Assembly: GCA_014896455.1 (NCBI GenBank) | Contig: JADBKJ010000021.1 | Location: forward strand, 1-64,000 | Origin: Thermoanaerobacter sp. | GTDB taxonomy: Bacteria > Bacillota > Thermoanaerobacteria > Thermoanaerobacterales > Thermoanaerobacteraceae | Direction of reading: 5' to 3' | Length of the DNA: 64,000 nt | Shown: piece after piece, positions 1-9,750 of the stretch | Layout: the number at the start of each line of letters is the position of its first letter | How positions within the stretch are numbered: position 1 is the stretch's first letter | The notes under the pieces: generated by a model | Database searches by the model: none | The model's input: the letters and a program-made list of their open reading frames with translations, nothing else | What the model was told of the DNA's origin: nothing | Translations under genes and position numbers: made by a program

Positions 1-31
1 ATTTAATCTGAAAAATTTTATCGATTTTGGG

Positions 32-1054
32 CTAAATTAATTTGAGAAATGACACTATACTCCCATATCTCTCTTTTATCACATAAAGAATTTGAAGTAA
101 TTTTTCAGTAATATGTTTTCCATAGCGATTCTCGGTAGACCAATTATTTACAAGATATTCTATTTTCGACACCAGTTTATCTCTCAGTTCCTCCATGTCA
201 ACAAAGTCAGCACAAAGCCAAAGTATATCAATTCTATAACTTTCCCATCCATCAAAAATTTTGCTTTCACTTAATGTCAATAACCTATTAAATATCTCCC
301 TTTTTAAATTTGCATCTAAGTTTTCACTCTGAGTTATTATGTCTCCTATAACTTCTATGGCGTCTGATACCAACAAATCTATACTTCCGCCCGAATCATC
401 TGCGTATTCAAAAGCCTGTATCGCTTCTTCAAGTACTAAAAATACAATATCCAATGCTAAGAATATATCCTCAGTATCTCTAGCTTTCCACAATAGTTCT
501 TCCATTTCACTTGCAAAATCATATGTTTCATCATAAGAAATAAAACCATCTCTGCCCTTATATTTCCTAACAATAGAATTTATTAGTTTTCTGCACCTTA
601 TAAGTTCCTGCTTACTGTCAACCTTTGAATATCTTAAGACAAGCCTATCTTTTAAAGTTTCATCGTCTCCTATTAAACCCATTATGATATCTATTAACTC
701 TTCTTTTGAAAGACTGCTTAATACTTTTTTTATATCCTGCTGTTCTTTGGCTCTTTTTTGTACATTTGAAGCTTCATTTTGACTACTAAAAATCTCAAGA
801 AGTTTATAAAAAGCTGCTACCTGATGTTTACAAATAGGACCATAATCATATGGGCAATTACATTCTGAATAGAGAATTTCCCCATTGTCATCTAGTTTTA
901 CCATAACCTCATAGTCATCACTACCTTGAATTTTTAAAATATATTCATTTTTTCCGGGATTATAAAGGTTTATTATGTTTCCTCCAACATAGTAATCGTA
1001 ACCTCTATCTAAAATTATTTCATCGATATAGTCTTCAAAATCATATATAGTCAT
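32..1054 (-). CDS. SWIM zinc-finger domain protein
   Basis: A 340-residue protein with a SWIM-type zinc site: C65, C67, C75 and H77 in the order CxC-x7-CxH, in an ECNCPYDYGPICKH segment. SWIM domains bind zinc and are found in DNA- or protein-binding proteins. The rest is acidic and helical, with no catalytic motif I recognise. It is bounded by its own ATG and stop and has no obvious operon partner. The molecular role is unknown; the domain call is firm. Confidence 0.8.
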   Translation of the reverse strand: MTIYDFEDYIDEIILDRGYDYYVGGNIINLYNPGKNEYILKIQGSDDYEVMVKLDDNGEILYSECNCPYDYGPICKHQVAAFYKLLEIFSSQNEASNVQKRAKEQQDIKKVLSSLSKEELIDIIMGLIGDDETLKDRLVLRYSKVDSKQELIRCRKLINSIVRKYKGRDGFISYDETYDFASEMEELLWKARDTEDIFLALDIVFLVLEEAIQAFEYADDSGGSIDLLVSDAIEVIGDIITQSENLDANLKREIFNRLLTLSESKIFDGWESYRIDILWLCADFVDMEELRDKLVSKIEYLVNNWSTENRYGKHITEKLLQILYVIKERYGSIVSFLKLI

Positions 1055-1416
1055 TTATACTTTCTCACCACTCTTTCTCAAAAAGACAGCATTTAGTATT
1101 ATTGTCCAACCTCAACCAATTGCTATATAAGCAATTTTTTGTACTTTTATTATGTGGTTAATAATGTACACACTCCCAGCAAAATCCTCCTTTGGAGAAT
1201 GAGAGAAAAATAAAATGCTCGGAAGTGGGCCACCTATAGAGTGGGTCTATTTTTATGATATATTAACTTAAAAGCAAAAGCAATTCTATTTTTTGTACTG
1301 CTCTCAGACCTAATAAAATCAAAGGACAGCGTGAACTTGTGGCTGATGGAAATTATGGGAAAAAGGCATTCCTATAAGTTGGTATTTTTATTAAAATATT
1401 TTATCTATTAAAAAAG
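1055..1416. other. Gap without a convincing gene
   Basis: About 360 bases between the SWIM gene and the first pspC gene. I see no long ORF, tRNA or strong terminator. A short plus-strand stretch near 1290-1376 reads without stops (KGQRELVADGNYGKKAF near its end) and could be the tail of a lost gene, but I cannot assign it to a family. Confidence 0.4.
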
Positions 1417-1602
1417 TTATGGCCTTTCAGGAATTACAATCCAAGCAATTATGTATGCTAAAATTCCACTTCCCCATGCTACTGCAGCAAATGCCCAAAC
1501 TAACCTTACAATAGTTGGGTCAATATTAAAATATTCAGCTATTCCTCCACAAACTCCTCCAAACATTCTATTTTCTTTTGACCGATAAAGTCTTTTTTGC
1601 AT
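1417..1602 (-). CDS. PspC domain small membrane protein (copy 1)
   Basis: 61 residues made almost entirely of one PspC domain: a basic N-terminus, the signature GGVCGGIAEYFNIDPTIVRL, then one hydrophobic segment ending in IIAWIVIPERP. PspC-like proteins are small inner-membrane proteins associated with envelope-stress responses. It is very similar to the protein at 2091-2285, so the two are paralogues. No other phage-shock genes are nearby. Function in this host is inferred from the domain only. Confidence 0.85.
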   Translation of the reverse strand: MQKRLYRSKENRMFGGVCGGIAEYFNIDPTIVRLVWAFAAVAWGSGILAYIIAWIVIPERP

Positions 1603-1729
1603 AATTTACACTCCCTCAATTTAAAGGTTTTACCTTTAATCCGTTATATCAAATTGCAATTATTCTATAAGAGTTTATTTCCGTCTTTTTAATTTTTTAT
1701 TTCCTCGCTTTAATTTCTGTAATATGTGA

Positions 1730-1820
1730 TATAATTATAATCATAGACAAAAAACACTTCGAATGTCATGAATATGTGGGATGTGGGAATAGGTAGATGT
1801 GATCTACCTATTCTTTTTTT
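1730..1820 (+). ncRNA. Candidate short transcript ending at an intrinsic terminator
   Basis: On the plus strand a TATAAT at 1730-1735 is followed about 50 bases later by a perfect hairpin (GAATAGGTAGA / TCTACCTATTC, 1787-1813) and seven T residues. No gene lies upstream on this strand for it to terminate. A transcript of roughly 75-80 nt is possible. There is no good -35 box and I do not recognise the RNA family, so this remains a candidate. Confidence 0.3.
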
Positions 1821-1879
1821 GTATGAAAAATGTGACATCTCAAAAATACTGTTATTTATACCTATTGAACAAAACTAAA

Positions 1880-2004
1880 CTAATTTAATTTCTTTGCCGT
1901 TTTTCCAGAGTCATATTCACTTAAATCTATCTCTGTATTCCAACTTACACCATAACCGCCAGCATCAACTCTTACTGCTTTAAAAAAGATCTCAAAAGGT
2001 CATT
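1880..2004 (-). pseudogene. DUF2442 protein remnant (C-terminal part only)
   Basis: The minus strand reads PFEIFFKAVRVDAGGYGVSW followed by NTEIDLSEYDSGKTAKKLN and a stop at 1880. This resembles the C-terminal half of DUF2442 proteins, usually antitoxin-sized partners of small accessory genes. An in-frame TGA lies directly upstream and no start or N-terminal half is present, so it is a fragment. It sits between the two pspC paralogues. Confidence 0.6.
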
Positions 2005-2090
2005 CGTGCCCATAATAAATCTGAAAAACTAAAAAAATAACTGTTTTTTGTTGTCCTTAGTCATTTCCATCTTTTAAAATTTTCTTCCCT

Positions 2091-2285
2091 TTAAGGTTCC
2101 TCAGGTATTATTATCCATGCAATTAAGTATGCCAAAAGTCCACTTCCCCAAATTACTGCTGCAAAAGCCCAAATTAACCTCACAATTGTAGGGTCTACAT
2201 TAAAATATTCTGCTATTCCTCCACACACACCTCCTAGCATTCTGTTCGTTTTTGAACGATAGATCCTTTTCTTCACAATGGACAC
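2091..2285 (-). CDS. PspC domain small membrane protein (copy 2)
   Basis: 64 residues, again one PspC domain with GGVCGGIAEYFNVDPTIVRL followed by a hydrophobic segment and IIIPEEP. It differs from the copy at 1417-1602 at only a minority of positions and has three extra N-terminal residues. The start ATG is preceded by AAGGAGTG. Together they look like a local duplication in which the intervening gene decayed. Confidence 0.85.
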   Translation of the reverse strand: MSIVKKRIYRSKTNRMLGGVCGGIAEYFNVDPTIVRLIWAFAAVIWGSGLLAYLIAWIIIPEEP

Positions 2286-2481
2286 TCCTTAATTTTTAAA
2301 ATTCTAAAAAGTGTTAGATAATTTATATCAATATTATAACAGAATTTTTAAGATTTTTTGAATAAAAATTCTAGGGTAGAATTGTAAAATATACCACCCT
2401 AGAATTTAAAAATTAATATTTATTTTTTAAATCTCAAACTTTTATATGACTCCATATTTTTAAAATTAAGTAATTGCATTT

Positions 2482-3528
2482 TTAGCCACATCTATAAACT
2501 GCTTTGCTCAAACAATGAAATAAAAACTTTACCAAAATTTCATCATCATAATTTCCATTGATGTCTAACAATATCTCATTTAATACTTTTTCTAAGACTT
2601 CATAAGCTTTGTACGGATTTAAAAAGGTTAATGTTTTATCAAGAACATTTATTAAGTTTTTCTTGAAAAAAGGAATATTTAAATCAAACTCTGACACGTC
2701 TATCTTCAAGTCTTTGTCTTTGGTCAAAGCAAGGCTTAAAGTTGTAAGTTCCGCTACTAATTTATCCAGGGTCATATTTGGCATTAAAGCTTTTCGTGTT
2801 GCTTCGATAACCAAAGGTGTACTTACCATTTCTATAGTTTTTGTTGGGATCCCTGTTTTTTGCGTAATTATTTCACCAAAAGTTACTAGAGAACCCATAT
2901 CTACAAGCAGTAATACACCTTTACCTGTATCTATTTCTCTTGCAAACAATCTCTTGGATGGTTAATCCTTCTTTTTCGTATTTTCCCCAATTATTAACTA
3001 TAATTTCATAAAAATCATCTCTCGTCTTGTAATTATCCATATTCTCCCATTCTCCTATAAATTCCTTTATCAATTAAAGTAAATAACATTTCTTGTCCTT
3101 CTGCTGGCAAACAATGTACTTCATCTAAAAATAAAACTCCTCCATCCGCTTCATCAATAATTCCTTTTTTCTCAGCAACTGCACCAGTAAAAGCACCTTT
3201 TACATAGCCAAACAATTGAGAGAGCAATAATTACTTCACGACTTCCAAAGACAGAATTTTCAATACGGCAACCCCACTTTTCTTCTAATAATTTTCTATC
3301 TAGATATAAAACTGGTTTGCCTTTAATTTTAATCACTTTTTTCTCTTTCAGCAATTTATTTAACTCTCTGCTTGTATTAGCTCTATCAATTCCTGCTAAT
3401 TTCCCAATATATTCTGCTTCAAAACCAATTTTATTAATGCCATCTTTAAAATGCAAATTTATAGTTAATTCTTTTAATTTTTGATAAATTTTATTTTTCC
3501 TGCTTGAAGCCTCAAAAATAGTTATCAC
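2482..3528 (-). pseudogene. levR: LevR-type sigma-54 activator, multiply deleted
   Basis: Pieces of one PTS-regulated sigma-54 activator in the correct order. 3528 to about 3240 gives the N-terminal winged-helix region. 3227-3045 gives the AAA+ segment with YVKGAFTGA and the Walker B GGVLFLDEVH. About 3045-2950 gives part of a PRD-like linker. 2955-2482 gives the EIIA-Man-like segment (GKGVLLLVDMGSLVTFGE) and a C-terminal PRD. The Walker A region, PRD1 core and phosphorylatable His segment are missing and the frames do not join. An intact LevR is about 900 residues; roughly 350 remain. No PTS genes are adjacent. Confidence 0.85.
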
Positions 3529-3681
3529 CTACCTTAGTATTTAATTATCCAATTACTTTAATAAAGTATTTCTCTACAAACTATAAAAATTCCTTCTTCC
3601 AAAATAATTTTTTCGTAAAAATATTAAAAAAATGATAAAATATAAATAAAATAAAAAAGCCACCACAAAGGAGGTCTCATC

Positions 3682-4098
3682 ATGAAAAGTTATAGAAAAG
3701 AGTTGTGGTTTGAAACAAAAAAGAGAAGAGAATTTATAAACATTACACCTCTTATAGAGGAATGCGTTAGGGAAAGCGGAATCAAGGAAGGGCTTCTTTT
3801 ATGTAATGCAATGCACATTACCTCGAGTGTTTTTATAAATGACGATGAACCAGGCTTACATAAGGACTTTGAAAATTTCTTGGAAAAATTAGCCCCCGAA
3901 AAACCCTATGACCAATATTATCATAATACTTATGAAGATAATGCAGATGCTCATTTAAAGCGTACAATAATGGGTCGAGAAGTTGTAGTAGCTATAACAG
4001 ATGGAAAATTAGATTTTGGTCCATGGGAACAAATCTTTTACGGTGAATTTGACGGAAAAAGGAAAAAGAGAGTATTGGTCAAAATTATAGGTGAATAA
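3682..4098 (+). CDS. yjbQ: YjbQ/UPF0047 family protein
   Basis: 138 residues, the normal length of the YjbQ (UPF0047) family, sometimes annotated as secondary thiamine-phosphate synthase. Family features include [20 protein letters not shown], the [19 protein letters not shown] region with conserved His and Asn, and the C-terminal [16 protein letters not shown]. The start has an AAAGGAGG ribosome site. It is a monocistronic plus-strand gene that converges on yteA across a shared hairpin. The physiological substrate of this family is not settled. Confidence 0.9.
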   Translation: MKSYRKELWFETKKRREFINITPLIEECVRESGIKEGLLLCNAMHITSSVFINDDEPGLHKDFENFLEKLAPEKPYDQYYHNTYEDNADAHLKRTIMGREVVVAITDGKLDFGPWEQIFYGEFDGKRKKRVLVKIIGE

Positions 4099-4099
4099 A

Positions 4100-4123
4100 A
4101 AATCTCCAGTTTCCCGGAGATTT
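4100..4123 (-). terminator. Intrinsic terminator between yjbQ and yteA
   Basis: Hairpin AAATCTCC / GGAGATTT with an 8-nt loop. On the minus strand it is followed by a run of six T residues, so it mainly ends yteA, whose stop codon it overlaps. On the plus strand the T-run is only three, giving a weaker stop for yjbQ. Confidence 0.8.
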
Positions 4124-4745
4124 ACAAAGTCCTTTTATAATCTTCATTACTTATCTTGTCAGTTTCCTCTACATAACCAGCATTTTCATCATCATAGTCA
4201 TCATCATAATTGTCCAAACCGCTTTTTGTCTTATTAAATCGTGCAACCTCTTGATAAGAATCCTCTGCATCAAATTGAATTTCACCTTTTAAATCCTTAT
4301 CCCCCCATCCAAAGGGGTATTTTATCATTCTCTCTTCATTCGGCCTTGAATTCCTTAAATCTTTTAATTTCAAATCATTATTTTTAGCGCATTCTGCACA
4401 AAGAGCAGTATAAGGAAGGGCCTCTAATCGTTCTTCTTCAATTGGCTTATGGCAATGAGTACATATGCCGTAAGTACCCATTTCCATCCTCTTAAAAGCA
4501 TCTTCTATTTGCCTTAAAATATGTTTTTCGTTGTCTTTGAGAGCATAATTTTTCTCTACTTCATAAACTTCAGAAGCAAAATCTGCCGGATGATTATCCA
4601 AAAGAGAAAGTTCTTGATAATACTCTCTCTGTGCAATTCTGCCAATACCATCATTGTAATTCATTTGATTTATTGTGCTTAAGACCTTTCCCTTTTCTTT
4701 TAATAGTAATTGTCTAAAGTGTTCCAGCTTTTCACTATCCATCAT
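4122..4745 (-). CDS. yteA: TraR/DksA-type zinc-finger protein, YteA-like
   Basis: 207 residues with an N-terminal helical part and a DksA/TraR C4 zinc finger: CTHC in YGICTHCHKPIEEERLEALP and a second pair in LCAECAKN. The C-terminal acidic tail (DNYDDDYDDENAGYVEE) is typical of the YteA subgroup of sporulating Firmicutes. The downstream DUF5665 gene is co-oriented and close. DksA relatives bind RNA polymerase; for YteA the role is not established. Family call firm, function open. Confidence 0.85.
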   Translation of the reverse strand: MMDSEKLEHFRQLLLKEKGKVLSTINQMNYNDGIGRIAQREYYQELSLLDNHPADFASEVYEVEKNYALKDNEKHILRQIEDAFKRMEMGTYGICTHCHKPIEEERLEALPYTALCAECAKNNDLKLKDLRNSRPNEERMIKYPFGWGDKDLKGEIQFDAEDSYQEVARFNKTKSGLDNYDDDYDDENAGYVEETDKISNEDYKRTL

Positions 4746-4757
4746 ACCAACTCCTAT

Positions 4758-5069
4758 TTAATATAACTTTTGATTTACAATCTTAACTATATCCGCTATA
4801 ATACTGCCAATTAGAGGTAAATTTAACATCACCAATTTTTGAAGTATATAAAGAACTATCGCACCAAGTATCGTAAAACCTACTGCTATTCCAAAACCTC
4901 TTGCTACCCCGCCTATAAAGTTTAACCACAAAAGCCTATAAGGGCTTTGCATAAGCTCGACGTAATCAGCAATTTTCATCTTCTCCATCATCTCTGACAT
5001 TTGGTCCAACTGCTTTTTTATTGCAGTTAACATAATATTATTATTGTTTTTATATTCGTCTTTATTCAA
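4758..5069 (-). CDS. DUF5665 membrane protein
   Basis: 103 residues: a lysine-rich N-terminus, a helical stretch (LDQMSEMMEKMKIADYVELM), then a hydrophobic region with GGVARGFGIAVGFTILGAIV and a C-terminal amphipathic tail. This pattern matches DUF5665 proteins of Clostridia. It lies 12 bases upstream of yteA on the same strand, so they are probably cotranscribed. Function unknown. Confidence 0.75.
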   Translation of the reverse strand: MNKDEYKNNNNIMLTAIKKQLDQMSEMMEKMKIADYVELMQSPYRLLWLNFIGGVARGFGIAVGFTILGAIVLYILQKLVMLNLPLIGSIIADIVKIVNQKLY

Positions 5070-5227
5070 GACTTCTTCCTCCTTACATTTAATTTTTCCA
5101 GTATAGTTTTCTTTATTACTGTAAAATAAAGCCTTTATAAACGTTTATTTATTCATTAGAAAAAATATGCAATCAATCTTGTATTTAATAATAGTTTATC
5201 TCAAAATATAATTCAAGTGAAGTGTTA

Positions 5228-5256
5228 TTGACTTTTAATTTTGCACATATTATCAT
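5228..5256 (+). promoter_or_regulatory. Sigma-A type promoter for the PLP trans-sulfuration gene
   Basis: TTGACT at 5228-5233 and TATCAT at 5251-5256 with exactly 17 bases between them, about 34 bases before the start codon at 5290. No riboswitch or terminator fits in the short leader. Confidence 0.7.
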
Positions 5257-5289
5257 TAATTTAAAGTAGAAATTGTAGGAGTTGATAAA

Positions 5290-6471
5290 ATGGATTTAAG
5301 TTTTAAAACAAAAGTAGTACATACTGGAAATTACATAGATAAAGAAATTCCTCCAATGCCAAAAACTCTTCCTATCTATCAAACTTCTGTTTTCACTTTT
5401 GATGCGTTGGAAGAAGTTTACGATTATCTTGGTGGTAATCCTTCAAGGTATATGTACACAAGACTTGGAAATCCTAATCAAACAGCAGTGGAAGAATTAA
5501 TTGCCAGTTTAGAAGGTGCGGAAGCAGGACAATCTTGTTCATCAGGAATGGCGGCAATTTCTTCGGCTTTGTTGGCAGAGGTAAATTCAGGAGACCATAT
5601 AATCGCCGCAAAAGATATATACGGTGGTACAAACAGTCTTTTTAATGCAGAATTTAAAAGACTTAATATTGATGTAACTTTGGTGGATTTCTCCGATTTA
5701 GAAGCTGTTGAAAAAGCTATAAAACCAAACACTAAAGTTATATACATGGAAATCATGACAAATCCTCTAATAAGAGTTTTTGACGTTGTGGAAGTTGCAA
5801 ATATTGCAAAAAAGCACAATATAAAATTGGTTGTTGACAATACTTTTACAACCCCTTATTTGATAAAACCAATTGAATTAGGAGCCTATGCTGTAATACA
5901 CAGCGCAACAAAATACATTAACGGCCACAGTGATGTGATCGCCGGACTTATAGCAGGTAATAAAGAATTTATCTCCCGCACAAAAAGAATCACACAAAAC
6001 TTCGGCGGTTCAATGAGCCCCTTTGACGCATGGCTGACTTTAAGAGGAGCAAAAACTTTATTCTTAAGAATGAGAGAACACTGTAAAAATGCAATGGAAT
6101 TGGCTAAATTCTTAGAAAGCCATCCAAAAGTCAAAAAAGTGTATTATCCCGGACTTCCCTCTCACCCTGACTACAGCATCGCCAAAAAGCTCTTTAAAGA
6201 TGAGTTTGGAGGTATGTTAAGTTTTGAAATAGAAGGTGGAGAACCTGAAGTAGATAAGTTTATGCAAGGGCTTAAACTTGTTAAATTTGCTCCTTCACTG
6301 GCAGGAGTACAAACCATGATAACTCATCCAAAATCCACTTCCCATAGGTCTCTCAGCAAGGAAGAATTAAACGCGTTAGGAATTTCAGAAGGGCTTATAA
6401 GAGTTTCTGTTGGAATAGAGGAAATAGAAGATATTATAAAAGACTTTAAACAAGCCCTTGACAAGATATAA
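5290..6471 (+). CDS. PLP-dependent trans-sulfuration enzyme (Cys/Met metabolism)
   Basis: 393 residues, full length for the Cys/Met metabolism PLP family. Visible features are YMYTRLGNPNQTAVEELIAS, the SSGMAAISSA cofactor loop, VVDNTFTTPYL with the PLP-contacting Asp, and the Schiff-base lysine in HSATKYINGHSDV. Members are cystathionine gamma-synthase or -lyase, methionine gamma-lyase and O-acetylhomoserine sulfhydrylase. The Cys of classical methionine gamma-lyase after the YG motif is Gly here (DIYGGTNS), arguing against that activity. The start is preceded by TAGGAG. A second family member lies at 14227. Confidence 0.9.
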   Translation: MDLSFKTKVVHTGNYIDKEIPPMPKTLPIYQTSVFTFDALEEVYDYLGGNPSRYMYTRLGNPNQTAVEELIASLEGAEAGQSCSSGMAAISSALLAEVNSGDHIIAAKDIYGGTNSLFNAEFKRLNIDVTLVDFSDLEAVEKAIKPNTKVIYMEIMTNPLIRVFDVVEVANIAKKHNIKLVVDNTFTTPYLIKPIELGAYAVIHSATKYINGHSDVIAGLIAGNKEFISRTKRITQNFGGSMSPFDAWLTLRGAKTLFLRMREHCKNAMELAKFLESHPKVKKVYYPGLPSHPDYSIAKKLFKDEFGGMLSFEIEGGEPEVDKFMQGLKLVKFAPSLAGVQTMITHPKSTSHRSLSKEELNALGISEGLIRVSVGIEEIEDIIKDFKQALDKI

Positions 6472-6475
6472 GAAA

Positions 6476-6503
6476 AGAAGTTTAGGGCTTTCCCTAAACT
6501 TCT
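6476..6503. terminator. Bidirectional terminator between convergent genes
   Basis: Perfect stem AGAAGTTTAGGG / CCCTAAACTTCT with a 4-nt loop, flanked by A-rich and T-rich tracts, between the PLP gene (plus strand) and bcp (minus strand). It can serve both. Confidence 0.8.
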
Positions 6504-6504
6504 T

Positions 6505-6966
6505 TTATATTTCATCTAGCGCTTTTAATACCTCTTCAACGTGTCCATCTACTTTTACCCTTCTAAATATTTTTCTCACAATTCCTTCAGAGTCAATGAT
6601 AAAAGTTGACCTTTCTATTCCCATTTTCTTTTTGCCATACATGTTTTTCTCTTTGTATACCCCATATTCTGTAGACACTTTCGCATCTTTGTCACTTAGA
6701 AGAATAAAAGGAAGATTGAATTTTTCAATAAACTTTTTATGAGAAGTTTCATCATCTAAACTTATACCTATTACGACAGCATTTTTCTCTTCTATTGACT
6801 TTATATTGTCTCTAAAAGAAACAGCTTCTTTTGTACAACCTGGAGTGTTATCTTTTGGATAAAAGTATAACACAACCTTTTTACCTAAAAAATCTGAAAG
6901 GGAAACCTGTTTTCCATCATGGGTATTTAAAGTAAAGTCAGGAGCCTTTTTACTTAGCTCTACCAT
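6505..6966 (-). CDS. bcp: Bcp/PrxQ peroxiredoxin (thiol peroxidase)
   Basis: 153 residues, standard Bcp length. It reduces peroxides with thioredoxin-type donors. The peroxidatic cysteine is C44 in DNTPGCTKEAVSFRD. The resolving cysteine found five residues later in E. coli Bcp is Val here, so this is a one-Cys variant or uses another partner. The thioredoxin-fold elements VVLYFYPKD and RSTFIIDSEGIV are present. Such enzymes protect anaerobes from oxygen stress. No operon partners. Confidence 0.92.
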   Translation of the reverse strand: MVELSKKAPDFTLNTHDGKQVSLSDFLGKKVVLYFYPKDNTPGCTKEAVSFRDNIKSIEEKNAVVIGISLDDETSHKKFIEKFNLPFILLSDKDAKVSTEYGVYKEKNMYGKKKMGIERSTFIIDSEGIVRKIFRRVKVDGHVEEVLKALDEI

Positions 6967-7180
6967 GCTATCCCTACTTTCTAAAATTATTTTCTTTAGA
7001 TAATTATTATTCTTTATCTAAATTATATCTATTTTCTTTAAAAAATTCAATAGCTTTTTATCTCTCTCATCAGTTCTTCAAATTTGGAAAATCAGAATAT
7101 CTTTCAAGTTATATTCCCAATTTTTATTGATATTTTGTTATTTTTGTCGCCAATTATTTTAAGGTTTATCTTCATCACCT

Positions 7181-7969
7181 TCATAAAACTTCTTTTAAGC
7201 TGGATACAAAACTTTTAACTTCCTGTAACATTTCAGATTTATTATACCCTTTAGCAATTCTTTCTACAAGGGCACTCCCTACAATAATTCCATCACTGAA
7301 ATCTTTTAATTTTTTCGCCATCTCCGGAGTAGATATGCCAAACCCTATCGCCTTTGGCATATTGGTATATTGAGAGACCATTTTCATATATTCTTCAATG
7401 TCAGTTTCAATATCCTCCCTCGCACCTGTCACACCTGTAATTGAAACGCAATATACAAATCCTTTGCCATTTTCAGTAATTAATTTTATCCTCTCTTTTG
7501 ATGTTGGGGCAACTAAAGGTATTAAATAAATATCGTATTTATCTACTTCTTCTAAAATATCTTTTCTCTCTTCAATGGGCAAGTCTGGAATGATAAGCCC
7601 ATCTATTCCTGCATCTTTTGACTCTTTTAAAAACTTTTGTATGCCATATTTGAATATAGAGTTATAGTAGACAAGGTAAACCAGAGGTATATCACTTTTT
7701 AACCTTATTTTTTCTACTATTTTCATTATATCAGGAATTTTTACACCTTTATTTAAAGCTCTTTGTGAAGAAGCCTGTATTGTAGGTCCATCAGCTAAGG
7801 GATCAGAATAAGGTATTCCCAGTTCTATTATATCCGCTCCTGCTTCTTCCAAAGTCAATACTATATCATAAGTTGTCTCAATATCCGGGTCTCCTGCTGT
7901 TATAAAGGTTATTAAGGCTTTGCGCCCTCCTCCTTTTAAGGCTTCAAACTTTTTGTCAATCCTATTCAT
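7181..7969 (-). CDS. trpA: Tryptophan synthase alpha subunit
   Basis: 262 residues. It cleaves indole-3-glycerol phosphate to indole and glyceraldehyde 3-phosphate in the cytosol. The catalytic acids sit at the canonical positions E49 and D60 in [20 protein letters not shown]; the phosphate-binding GFGIS and GIIVGSALV segments are intact. It is the last gene of the trp operon and overlaps trpB by four bases, which suggests translational coupling of the two synthase subunits. Confidence 0.97.
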   Translation of the reverse strand: MNRIDKKFEALKGGGRKALITFITAGDPDIETTYDIVLTLEEAGADIIELGIPYSDPLADGPTIQASSQRALNKGVKIPDIMKIVEKIRLKSDIPLVYLVYYNSIFKYGIQKFLKESKDAGIDGLIIPDLPIEERKDILEEVDKYDIYLIPLVAPTSKERIKLITENGKGFVYCVSITGVTGAREDIETDIEEYMKMVSQYTNMPKAIGFGISTPEMAKKLKDFSDGIIVGSALVERIAKGYNKSEMLQEVKSFVSSLKEVL

Positions 7970-9141
7970 AACTCCACCCCCAATACTTTCGCAACTGTAT
8001 TTACGTCTTTGTCTCCTCTGCCTGACAAATTTACAATGATTATATTGTCTTTCCTTAAATTTGGAGCCAGTTTCATAGCATATGCCAAAGCGTGAGCGCT
8101 TTCCAAAGCTGGTATTATCCCTTCTGTTTGAGATAAGTCCATAAAAGCCGCCAATGCTTCTTCGTCTGTCGCATATACATATTGAGCTCTATTACTTTCT
8201 TTTAAAAAGGCATGTTCTGGACCTACCCCCGGGTAATCCAGTCCTGCAGATATAGAGTATACCGGCATTATCTGTCCCTCTTCATCCTGTAAAAGATAAG
8301 TCATCATGCCGTGCAATACTCCTACAGAGCCTTTTGCCATTGTAGCTGCATGTTTCCCTGTCTCAATTCCTTCACCTGCAGCTTCCACGCCTACCAATTT
8401 TACCTCTTTATCTTCAATGAAGGGATAGAAAATTCCCATGGCATTACTGCCTCCGCCAACACAAGCAATCACATAGTCAGGAAGTCTTCCTTCTTTTTGA
8501 AGTATTTGCTCTTTTGCCTCATCCCCTATTACTCTTTGAAAATCTCTCACCATAGTAGGATAAGGATGAGGCCCAACAACAGAACCCATCACATAAAAGG
8601 TATCGTTTATATTTGTCACCCAATTCCTTATTGCTTCATTTACTGCATCTTTTAAGGTTCCCGTCCCTGATTTTACTGGTGTTACTTTTGCACCTAAAAG
8701 TTTCATTCTAAAGACATTTAAAGATTGCCTTTTTATATCTTCTTCTCCCATGAATATTTCGCATTCCATTCCAAACATTGCAGCAGCTGTAGCAGTTGCC
8801 ACTCCATGCTGTCCTGCTCCTGTCTCAGCTATAACTCTCTTTTTATTCATCCGTTTTGCCAATAAAATCTGTCCCAATACGTTGTTTATTTTATGGGCTC
8901 CTGTGTGGTTTAGGTCTTCCCTCTTTAGATAAATTTTCGCCCCGCCAAGCCTTTTAGTAAGATTCTCAGCATAATACAAAGGTGTAGGCCTTCCTGAATA
9001 TTCCCTCAAGTAATACCTATATTCTTCCATGAAATCTTTGTCCTGTTTAGCTTTTTCAAATTCCCTCTCTAATTCTATAAGCGCATTCATCACAGTCTCT
9101 GGCACATACTGACCTCCAAAACGTCCAAATCTTCCACTCAT
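7966..9141 (-). CDS. trpB: Tryptophan synthase beta subunit
   Basis: 391 residues of the TrpB1 type that pairs with TrpA. It condenses indole with L-serine. The PLP lysine is K84 in [13 protein letters not shown], and the cofactor phosphate loop is the [10 protein letters not shown] segment. The catalytic Glu lies in [14 protein letters not shown]-type context ([12 protein letters not shown]). It overlaps trpF by four bases upstream and trpA by four bases downstream. Confidence 0.98.
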   Translation of the reverse strand: MSGRFGRFGGQYVPETVMNALIELEREFEKAKQDKDFMEEYRYYLREYSGRPTPLYYAENLTKRLGGAKIYLKREDLNHTGAHKINNVLGQILLAKRMNKKRVIAETGAGQHGVATATAAAMFGMECEIFMGEEDIKRQSLNVFRMKLLGAKVTPVKSGTGTLKDAVNEAIRNWVTNINDTFYVMGSVVGPHPYPTMVRDFQRVIGDEAKEQILQKEGRLPDYVIACVGGGSNAMGIFYPFIEDKEVKLVGVEAAGEGIETGKHAATMAKGSVGVLHGMMTYLLQDEEGQIMPVYSISAGLDYPGVGPEHAFLKESNRAQYVYATDEEALAAFMDLSQTEGIIPALESAHALAYAMKLAPNLRKDNIIIVNLSGRGDKDVNTVAKVLGVEL

Positions 9142-9749
9142 CGAATACCCCTCACTTTTTCAATAAATGATTTCATTTTTTTAAAATCTTTATAACCTTC
9201 TGTCTCAACGCCACTGGAGACGTCAACAGCATAGGGATTTACTATTCTTATAGCTTCCTCTACATTGTTTTCGTTTAGCCCTCCTGCCAAAATTATTGGA
9301 ACATTCAATTCAAATCCTTTTAAAACTTCCCAATTAAATGTTTTTCCTGTACCACCGTATTCGTTTTTTGTAAAAGTATCAAATACAAAACTATTTACTT
9401 TAAATTCTTTTGTTTTTTCCAAATCTTCTTTGTCTTTTATGCGTATTGCCTTCCACACTGTGAAATTTTTGAAATTATCTATATAATCCTGTGTTTCATC
9501 ACCGTGAAACTGTAAAACATCGAGATTTAGTGTTTGAGCTATCTTTAATGCATTTTCCACTGGTTCATTTACAAAAACTCCCACTGTTTTGATCTCTTTA
9601 TCAAGAAGTCTTATGAGGTATAAAGCCTGTTCTACCTCTACTTGTCTTTTGCTTTTTGCAAAGACAAATCCTACATAATCAGGTTTTAGCTCATTGGCAT
9701 ATTCAATATCCTCTTTTCTTCTCAGTCCGCAAATTTTTACTTTTACCAA
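9138..9749 (-). CDS. trpF: Phosphoribosylanthranilate isomerase
   Basis: 203 residues, a free-standing TIM-barrel isomerase (not fused to TrpC). The acid/base pair is C7 in VKICGLRR and D124 in [17 protein letters not shown]. The C-terminal phosphate site reads [10 protein letters not shown] and AVDVSSGVE. It catalyses the Amadori rearrangement of PRA to CdRP. It lies one base downstream of trpC and overlaps trpB. Confidence 0.97.
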   Translation of the reverse strand: MVKVKICGLRRKEDIEYANELKPDYVGFVFAKSKRQVEVEQALYLIRLLDKEIKTVGVFVNEPVENALKIAQTLNLDVLQFHGDETQDYIDNFKNFTVWKAIRIKDKEDLEKTKEFKVNSFVFDTFTKNEYGGTGKTFNWEVLKGFELNVPIILAGGLNENNVEEAIRIVNPYAVDVSSGVETEGYKDFKKMKSFIEKVRGIR

Positions 9750-9750
9750 T

